17,887 nt of DNA from Clostridia bacterium (GTDB lineage: Bacteria > Bacillota > Clostridia > Lachnospirales > WQUN01). The translations under genes and the position numbers were made by a program. Every line of letters begins with the position of its first letter. Position 1 is the first letter of the stretch. Below are positions 1 to 5,900 of the stretch, in pieces. The DNA lies in the NCBI GenBank assembly GCA_025997155.1, contig BNUF01000038.1, positions 1-17,887 of the forward strand. The letters run 5' to 3'. The notes beneath the pieces were generated by a model, which was not told the DNA's origin, searched no databases, and was given only the letters and a program-made list of their open reading frames with translations.

Positions 1-2
1 AA

Positions 3-251
3 CAGCCCGCCGAAGTTTACGGCGCGGTTACGGAGTGGCTCGGAGGCGCGAAAGAACAAGCGGAGTTTATGGGCGAGGAGCTTATCGTTTACAAGAACCT
101 CAAAAAAGGACTTCTGCTCCAAAATTACTATTTAGTGTCCAAGTTCAACGACAAATGGGTTATCGACGAAGTTAGAACAATCGACGCGAAAAACGTCACA
201 GGCAACGAACTTTCGGATAAGATGACTGAAATCAAATCCTATAACCGCTGA
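3..251 (+). CDS. 3' end of an unrecognised gene (5'-truncated by the window)
   Basis: An open frame enters from the left edge without a stop and ends at TGA 249-251, giving the last 82 residues of a protein. The visible part is soluble, mixed alpha/beta in character, with many charged residues and no cysteine, signal peptide or membrane helix. Codon use (GCG, AAC, GAC) matches the larger genes downstream. The ATG at 69 has no SD and lies inside the open frame, so it is probably internal. I do not recognise the family. A long hairpin follows a few bases after the stop, so this is probably the last gene of an upstream transcription unit. Confidence 0.6.
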   Translation, partial: QPAEVYGAVTEWLGGAKEQAEFMGEELIVYKNLKKGLLLQNYYLVSKFNDKWVIDEVRTIDAKNVTGNELSDKMTEIKSYNR

Positions 252-257
252 AACAAA

Positions 258-323
258 AAAATCACTCTCGATTTTCAAAAAAGATTTCTGAAAAATCCAA
301 AACGAAAAATCGAAAGTGATTTT
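258..323 (+). terminator. Hairpin after the upstream gene, possible terminator
   Basis: Arms at about 258-275 and 306-323 pair with one C/A mismatch over a core of about 15 bp (core ATCACTCTCGATTTT against AAAATCGAAAGTGAT). The loop is long (about 30 nt), and the right arm ends in a short T run. Position just after the stop at 251 suits transcription termination. The AT-rich stem and long loop make it a weak intrinsic terminator. Confidence 0.45.
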
Positions 324-352
324 ACATAACTCAATTTTTTTCAAAAACGAGA

Positions 353-443
353 CTGAAATTTTTTGGGTAATTTTTATTTTTGCCCAAAACCGCCCGAAAT
401 CAAGGCTTTTTCGCGAAAAATAAATTTACCCGAAAAAATTCAG
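353..443. repeat. Long imperfect inverted repeat
   Basis: The arms at 353-370 (CTGAAATTTTTTGGGTAA) and 426-443 (TTACCCGAAAAAATTCAG) are near-complementary, with one offset in the T/A run. They enclose about 55 nt that contain block A of the duplicated AT-rich element. The structure could extrude as a cruciform or form a hairpin in RNA. Its function is unknown. Confidence 0.5.
371..411. repeat. AT-rich block, copy A
   Basis: This block matches 830-880. Both copies start with a TTTTTATTTT run, continue through a GCC/AAAA segment and CGCCCGAA, and end in CAAGGCTTTTT. Copy B carries about 10 extra bases before the final segment. The two copies lie about 460 bp apart on the same strand and bracket the GTAC palindrome array. 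Confidence 0.5.
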
Positions 444-514
444 TATTGATTTCGCAAAAAATTGAGTATCGTTTTCGTAAAAATTGAGTGTAGTTTTTTT
501 AGTATTCGATTTCT
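433..514. repeat. Degenerate 22-23-bp tandem repeats
   Basis: Units begin at 433, 456 and 479, followed by a truncated unit at 501. Each is roughly AAAAAATTGAGTAT followed by a T-rich half ending in CG(C/T) (for example AAAAAATTGAGTATCG at 456). A reverse-oriented copy of the ACTCAATTTTTTTC half lies at 329-342. The regular spacing, close to two helical turns, resembles protein-binding iterons, but the units are degenerate and low in complexity, so chance contributes. Confidence 0.45.
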
Positions 515-632
515 AAAAACTTGCGTTTGAGTAACAGTTGACGGTAAAGAATAAACACAAAATCAAACGTGAAAACAAAATTTCGGCATACCGCGGCTAA
601 AAATAATTTGATAAAAATTCATAAACAAAATT

Positions 633-668
633 TGGTAAAAACTGGGCTATGTACACACTGTGTACACA
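633..668. repeat. 36-bp direct repeat, copy 1
   Basis: This matches 726-761 at 34 of 36 positions (differences at 646/739 and 656/749). It begins TGGTAAAAACTGG and ends in CTGTGTACACA. It contains two GTAC-centred palindromic cores at 651-654 and 662-665. A partial copy of the first segment also lies at 703-716. Confidence 0.75.
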
Positions 669-690
669 AAAACCCGTTTTGTGTACACAG
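658..690. repeat. Perfect 14-bp inverted repeat with GTAC cores
   Basis: The arms CTGTGTACACAAAA (658-671) and TTTTGTGTACACAG (677-690) are exact reverse complements around a 5-nt centre. Each arm also contains its own 10-bp palindrome, TGTGTACACA. A nested palindrome of this kind is typical of binding sites for dimeric DNA-binding proteins that bind cooperatively. It could also fold as an RNA hairpin, though no T tract follows. Confidence 0.7.
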
Positions 691-725
691 AAATTTGATT
701 TTTGGTAAAACCTGTATAAAATCTA

Positions 726-761
726 TGGTAAAAACTGGACTATGTACATACTGTGTACACA
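726..761. repeat. 36-bp direct repeat, copy 2
   Basis: Second copy of the repeat at 633-668, with GTAC cores at 744-747 and 755-758. It runs straight into the perfect 12-bp palindrome CTATGTACATAG (762-773), whose core is at 766-769. In total six GTAC cores occur at 651, 662, 683, 744, 755 and 766. Confidence 0.75.
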
Positions 762-774
762 CTATGTACATAGT

Positions 775-780
775 TTGACA
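775..780 (+). promoter_or_regulatory. Consensus -35-like TTGACA next to the palindrome array
   Basis: A perfect TTGACA sits 1 bp after the last GTAC palindrome. At 17 bp spacing the -10 position reads TAAGGC (798-803), a poor match to TATAAT. If it is a real promoter it would need an activator or an unusual -10, and the palindromes would be placed to control it. It is the best promoter candidate for the SLH/giant-protein operon, but weak. Confidence 0.3.
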
Positions 781-829
781 CCCAATTTTTTAGAAAATAA
801 GGCTCGATTTTTTCAGTTTTTGCGCCGCG

Positions 830-880
830 TTTTTATTTTCGCCTTAAAACGCCCGAATTTAGGGCTTTTCAAGGCTTTTT
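830..880. repeat. AT-rich block, copy B
   Basis: Partner of 371-411, with the same order of sub-motifs (T-rich run, CGCC, AAAA, CGCCCGAA, CAAGGCTTTTT). It has an additional near-duplicate TAGGGCTTTT inserted at about 860-869. Confidence 0.5.
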
Positions 881-1075
881 GCTAAAAACGAAACTCATTT
901 TTGAATTTGAACGCGACGGGCGGCAAAAAACTAAAGCAAAGAGTAGAAACAAAGCGAAAATGTAAAGCGAAAATTTAGAGTACCGTGAGCGTTGGGGAGG
1001 TGGTTTAGGCAAGATGTGGGATTGCAATCCTTGAGTACAAAAACGATTTTGACAGCAGCGAAAGGAAGTGGTAAA

Positions 1076-2926
1076 ATGTTTCGTAAGGGAAGCGTGTACC
1101 GCACGCAAGGCGCGGAATGGGAACTTATAACCAAACTGTGCGACGCGACGGACTTCTTTACGGGCAAGCCGTGCAAGGCGGCGTTAATGCGTGTTCGGGC
1201 TGGTATGGTTGGCGCGGAGGTTCAAGACGGCGAGGTTTTGGATATTCTGTACAATTTGCGTTTCGGCAAAAAAAGCGGCGCGAATGAAACAAACGATAGC
1301 AATAGAGCAAACGGCGCAAACGGAACTGACGACGCGAACATAGGCAATTCGATTCCCGTTGCTCAAAGCGCGGTATTTCCTGTTCTTGCTTACTCCCAAA
1401 AGCCACCGCAAAGCGGCGGCGAGTTTGAAGCCGAGGTACTTTTCGAGCATTTGGGCAAGCCGTACCGCCATTATGCGGCACAGATACAAGCGGCGTTATC
1501 CCCGACGGTTAAACCGTTGAAAGACGCTACGGTACACAGTACGGCGCACAGTACGCAATCGGGCGAAAAAAACAAAAATGAAAACGCGGAGGGATGCCTA
1601 AGCGTTGAAATCGTTTCTAACCCCTCTAAACCGCGTCAGGACGAACGCAATGACGCGAGTAGTAAATTCCTACGACCAACAGGGGAAAACGTCGTCAGCG
1701 TGGCTGTAAACGCGTTACACGGCATACCGCAATCGCCCCCTAACCCCATAAAACGTTTCGCGGACAGATTGGCGGCTAAAAAAGATGTTATTTGGGATTA
1801 CCCGAAATTGTTTATAAAAAGTCAGGAGATGAAGTTTATGCGAACTTTGAAAAGGTTTGCGGCGTTTGCGACTGTGGCGGTGCTTGTTGTAGGAGCTACG
1901 CCCGCGTTTGCCGCGAACACGAATATGGCGGCGAAAACCCCTACGGAGATATGCGGGTACGAACCGCTGAATCCAAAATACCCCGAACTTGTGAAAAAAA
2001 CTGATGAGCTTTTCGGGACGATTGTTGCGAACGGCAAACCGAGTGGTAGATTGTATACGGCGTGGACTGCGGGTTTGGGCAAAAATACCTACGCTAACTC
2101 GCCCGATATTCCCGCCGAAAAACTTGTACCTTACGAACTTGCGGCTAAGCCCGATAAATACAGAGGCGACCGTGCGGGATATTACGAGGCTGTCGTTACA
2201 AGCCCAAATTTACAAAAATTTATTGCCGACCCGAAGATACAAAGCGGACTTAAAGAGATAGCCCTCACGAGTTTCAGCGACTTAAAGCCCTCCGACTGGT
2301 TCTTGCCCTACATTCCGCTTCCCGTGTACTACAAGGTGATAAGCGGAGTTCCCACGGACAAAAACGGACGCGAGGTTTACGAGTTTCAGGGGAACAGAGC
2401 CGTGACAAGAGGCGAGTTTCACGCGATTTTCGGGCTTGCACAGCAGAGCGAATCGTATTTTGATAAACGGACGGACAGCTCGTACACATTGGCGGTTCAG
2501 AACAGCGGAAACGCTTGGTATGCTAAGTATTATAATGGTGTAATGCAAGGGCTATATGAGGGCAATATGAAAAAATCCGACTTTGAAGCTCCTATGTCGC
2601 GTATTGAAGTTGCAAGGTCGTTGGCTCAAGCATTGGGTTGCGAAGTTGAAAAATATCAGCCAAAAGAAAATCCGTTTAGTGACCTCAAACTTCTTCAACA
2701 TTCGTGGGCTGAAAGCGACACAGATATAGACGTTACAAATTATGAACTTGCACATCCTAATGACGGAGTAATTATGGGAGATTACAACGCTATAATGTTT
2801 CTCAACGAAAAAGGCATTATGCAAGGTTCAGGCAACAATGTAAACCCGACGCAACCCGTAACCCGCGCAGAGATACTTGTTCTTTTGCAAAAATATATGA
2901 AAGTTCAGGGCGAACGCTTAACATAA
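1076..2926 (+). CDS. SLH-domain surface protein with an extra N-terminal domain (in-frame fusion or dual start)
   Basis: 616 residues from ATG 1076, which has AAAGGAAG at 1061-1068; the frame stays open further upstream but without a comparable start. Residues 1-70 form a charged domain I do not recognise. Residues 70-250 are low-complexity and polar (Asn, Gly, Ser, Pro). Residues 255-280 are a textbook signal peptide: basic start, hydrophobic core, and ATPAFA before AANTN. Then come about 120 residues of unknown fold and three SLH repeats (about 400-460, 470-525, 531-610). Their signature tetrads are TRGE, SRIE and TRAE, and FSDLK opens repeats 1 and 3. SLH domains bind secondary cell-wall polymers, so the mature C-terminal part should sit on the cell wall. 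An internal SD and ATG at 1824-1840 suggest that a separate secreted protein starts at 1838. The upstream part would then be a fused gene that lost its stop, or an alternative long form. Codon use becomes more AT-rich after about 2530. Confidence 0.8.
   Translation: MFRKGSVYRTQGAEWELITKLCDATDFFTGKPCKAALMRVRAGMVGAEVQDGEVLDILYNLRFGKKSGANETNDSNRANGANGTDDANIGNSIPVAQSAVFPVLAYSQKPPQSGGEFEAEVLFEHLGKPYRHYAAQIQAALSPTVKPLKDATVHSTAHSTQSGEKNKNENAEGCLSVEIVSNPSKPRQDERNDASSKFLRPTGENVVSVAVNALHGIPQSPPNPIKRFADRLAAKKDVIWDYPKLFIKSQEMKFMRTLKRFAAFATVAVLVVGATPAFAANTNMAAKTPTEICGYEPLNPKYPELVKKTDELFGTIVANGKPSGRLYTAWTAGLGKNTYANSPDIPAEKLVPYELAAKPDKYRGDRAGYYEAVVTSPNLQKFIADPKIQSGLKEIALTSFSDLKPSDWFLPYIPLPVYYKVISGVPTDKNGREVYEFQGNRAVTRGEFHAIFGLAQQSESYFDKRTDSSYTLAVQNSGNAWYAKYYNGVMQGLYEGNMKKSDFEAPMSRIEVARSLAQALGCEVEKYQPKENPFSDLKLLQHSWAESDTDIDVTNYELAHPNDGVIMGDYNAIMFLNEKGIMQGSGNNVNPTQPVTRAEILVLLQKYMKVQGERLT
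1824..1840 (+). promoter_or_regulatory. Internal SD and start codon of the secreted SLH form
   Basis: AGGAG at 1824-1828 lies 9 nt before ATG 1838-1840, which begins MRTLKRFAAFA. This is the exact start expected for a signal peptide. An ATG at 1829 is too close to the SD. Initiation here gives a 362-residue exported SLH protein (1838-2926), and it may be the main product of the locus. Confidence 0.65.
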
Positions 2927-2954
2927 TATAAAAATTTCAAAGGGGAAATCTGGT

Positions 2955-5900
2955 ATGAGAACAAAACTCTCACGCAGACTGCTCGCCTTATTACTGGCGG
3001 CAGTCTTTTTGTTTGCCAATGTTCCGACATTCGGGGCAGAGGGCGATAGTGGTACTGGTAGTAGGGGTGACGTCACAGGCGACGGTACAGCCGCAAGTGC
3101 GGGTGACGGCAAAACTGAAAGTAGTTATGGGTCTGGCTCAAAAGTCACTTTAATGGTTGCGAACAAAGGCGACTATAACAGCGGTTATATAATGGATTTT
3201 ACGCCTATGTCAGACGGGGCTTGGGCGGGGCTTAATCCCTCACAGGTGGGCGAATATCCCATATACTTCATAAACGGCTCACTCACTAAGGAATTTACAC
3301 GCACAAACGAAAGCGACGCACACGACATAAGTTCGCTTATCGTAAGCGAAGGCGGGGCGGCGTTTGGCGTTGACAACGCAATTTATAACCGCATAAATTC
3401 AGCGTTTTCTGTTGACTGGAACAATGCTGTTTCGGAAAATTACGTTGAAAATACGCTTGAAATCAAACATCAAGAGGATATTCAAAACGACGAAGCCGCA
3501 AAAAAGAAAAACGCGGATACTCTTGGTGCATTGCTTAAAATTATGGCGGTTAAACACCCCGAAATGATTTCGGATTATCCTGAATTGCAAGGTGTTATAG
3601 ATGGCACGGGCGGCGGTAAACAGGATTATATTTTTCTTGTTGAACCTCTCGTTCCCGCAAGACGCGAGGCATCTTCATACTCGTATACAACGATACTGAA
3701 TTTTGCTTCAATGTTGAATAGTACGGCGGCTTCAACAGATAAAAGTTTTTTCTACACTGTACAGAAAATGAGCGGTAGCGGCGGTTGGTTTAATCTTAAA
3801 CCTAAATTTATAGGTGGCATAAACCCTGATACAACTAATCTTTCCCCCATCTATTCTGGCGGCGGTAACACCATCGCGAGTAAGATATATTATAGCGGTC
3901 CCACAAAACCCGATGGAGCTGTCGAGGGCGATGACAGTATGTTTGGCGGCAGTGATTTAGACGGAAGTGACGGTTATGACAAAACCAAACGCGCCGACGC
4001 TTCCGACAACAAATGGGGCTTTGGTGTACTTTTCCTCGGCGACTACCTCACACCCGATGACGATAGCGTACTTCAAATGCATATTATGGACGTCAACCTT
4101 GCGGACAAAAAAGCAGAGGCGACAAAAGTTATCCTGCGTCCCGACGTAATCTCCCAGAGAAACAGCCTTACCTCCCGCGAGAGCGTGACCATAGGCGAAG
4201 CCGAGGTTCGCCACGCAAAAACGGACGCGAACGCCTATTACGGCGGGCTTGACGCCGCGCTTAAATCAAGTGATTTCACCATATCAAAAAAACAGCTGCC
4301 GACAGCGTTTGACGGGGATTTTATACGGGGCAAACTCACAGGCTCGAACGTCGGGGACAAGCTGACTTACGGCGCAATAGCGGCGGGCGGCGCGCTTAAC
4401 CGTGAGGCGTTTTCCGTGACTATGGGTATGCAGACAGAGAACAAAGTGTTTGCCCCGACACCGCCTGACCTTGGCAAAAGCGGCGATAAATACGCGCTTA
4501 GCGGCTACGCGAACGCGCCTAAGAACGCGGATATAGCAAAGGTTGTGCCTTCACTTGAAAACAGTTACGCCGCGATTGGGCTAAACCACGATATGGCGGA
4601 CGAGTATTTTAACCGAAACATAAAAACTGTTTATTCGGGGGCGTTTGACTTGAACTTTAAGCCCAAAGACGGCGTTGACGCAAGCAATCTCGCAGGAACT
4701 ACGAGCGTTATGCTAAACGGCGCGGCGTATGCTTGGTGGGCGGCGGCTTCCGAGTATATCAGCGGGCAAATATCAAGCGGTAATTTCAATATCAATTACG
4801 GCGGCGGCACGGCTCAAATCGTTCAGGAAACGGCTGGGAGCGAGTTTATATATGGTATCCGCCCGAATGACAGCGACACGAATTTCAAGTACCGCAAAGT
4901 AAGCGATACCGCCTTTCAAACGGCGTTAAACGGGCTTTTGAAGTCGTCGTCGGCTATTAAAGACGCAACGAACGAAACTAACGCCGTCGCCTATAAAATC
5001 AGCGAAAGCGGGATACTTGAACGGAATTTAACCGTAACAAAAGCGACGCCAGCGGACGAAGTTGCGAAGATTCAGGATGCCGTTTCCGTGCTGGGCGAAG
5101 ATGTTATGAGAGCGAACAGCAGAGGCATCATAACTTACGCGAACAGCGGCGTTGGCTCGTTTACGAATATTGAGGGATTTCCCGAAAAGACTTTTGGAAG
5201 CGAAACCCTTGATTATCGCGGATATTACGGGAAATTGCCGCAATTCGTGGCGTTGTTTGACGCGTATACTCCTGTTGACCTAATTGTTCTTAAAGACGGT
5301 TTGGTGGACGAAATTTACAGCGACGCGTATTACGCCGACCTCTACAATGTCCTTAACGTGCCGAACGGCGCGGGGCTTGGGCTTTCGATTGAACACGCGG
5401 CGGTTAAGCCGTCAAAAGTCGGTGTGAGCGAATTTATTAAAGCGTTTTTGAAAGCGGAGAACGACGGCGCGGCAAGCGTCACGGTGGGCGGCGTGAGCGT
5501 TCCGCTTAAAGCGGGCAACTATTCAGACGCGATTAAATTCGGCGTAAATACGGACGACATCACGAACCCCGACCGCATATCACTTGTTGTTAGCATTGGC
5601 AAAAGCGATAATGATGTTGTTAAGGTGTATGACCAAACCGACGAAACAGGCGTGGTTACTCACTTGCGTACTACAAAAGAGAAAATCACGCCGAACACAG
5701 AATATTCAATCAAAAACGAGGGCGATTTTGAGGTGAAAGAGCGTTTTATTACCCCGCAAAAGCCCAAAGACGGCACTACAAGCGGCAACGAGGAAAGCAC
5801 ACCTTGGGATTATGTCAAGAACGAAACGCCCAAACAGCACGACGGAGAGGGCGAAACGACAATCCCCGCAGACGAACTTGACCCGCCGCACACAATCTAT

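Larger units (their letters stand above)
252..1075. other. AT-rich, repeat-dense non-coding region
   Basis: About 820 bp with no convincing gene. It is markedly richer in A/T than the flanking coding DNA. From left to right it holds a hairpin after the upstream gene (258-323), a long imperfect inverted repeat (353-443), 22-23-bp degenerate tandem repeats (433-514), a cluster of GTAC palindromes within two 36-bp direct repeats (633-773), and a second copy of an AT-rich block (371-411 and 830-880). The last ~120 bp before the next gene are purine-rich and show no clear promoter. The accumulated repeats fit a control region or replication/transfer origin, but the sequence alone does not decide which. 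Confidence 0.6.

Noticed and set aside
132..344. Minus-strand open frame of 70 codons
   Set aside because: It covers the truncated upstream gene and its hairpin in antisense. Composition reflects A/T-rich DNA and no SD is present.
538..566. Promoter with TTGACG at 538-543
   Set aside because: The -10 position at 17 bp reads AATCAA, and no TATAAT-like hexamer lies at 15-19 bp.
633..773. CRISPR array
   Set aside because: Only two 36-bp copies occur, 93 bp apart, with palindromic content and no regular spacers or cas genes.
569..778. Possible 69-residue protein starting at GTG 569
   Set aside because: The frame runs through the 36-bp repeats and palindromes, so the protein is a translated repeat (KTGLCT twice). 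It has no SD, and the DNA is best explained as binding sites.
869..1176. Minus-strand frames overlapping the promoter side of the SLH gene
   Set aside because: No start signal and no recognisable protein; they lie opposite the non-coding leader and the 5' end of a supported gene.
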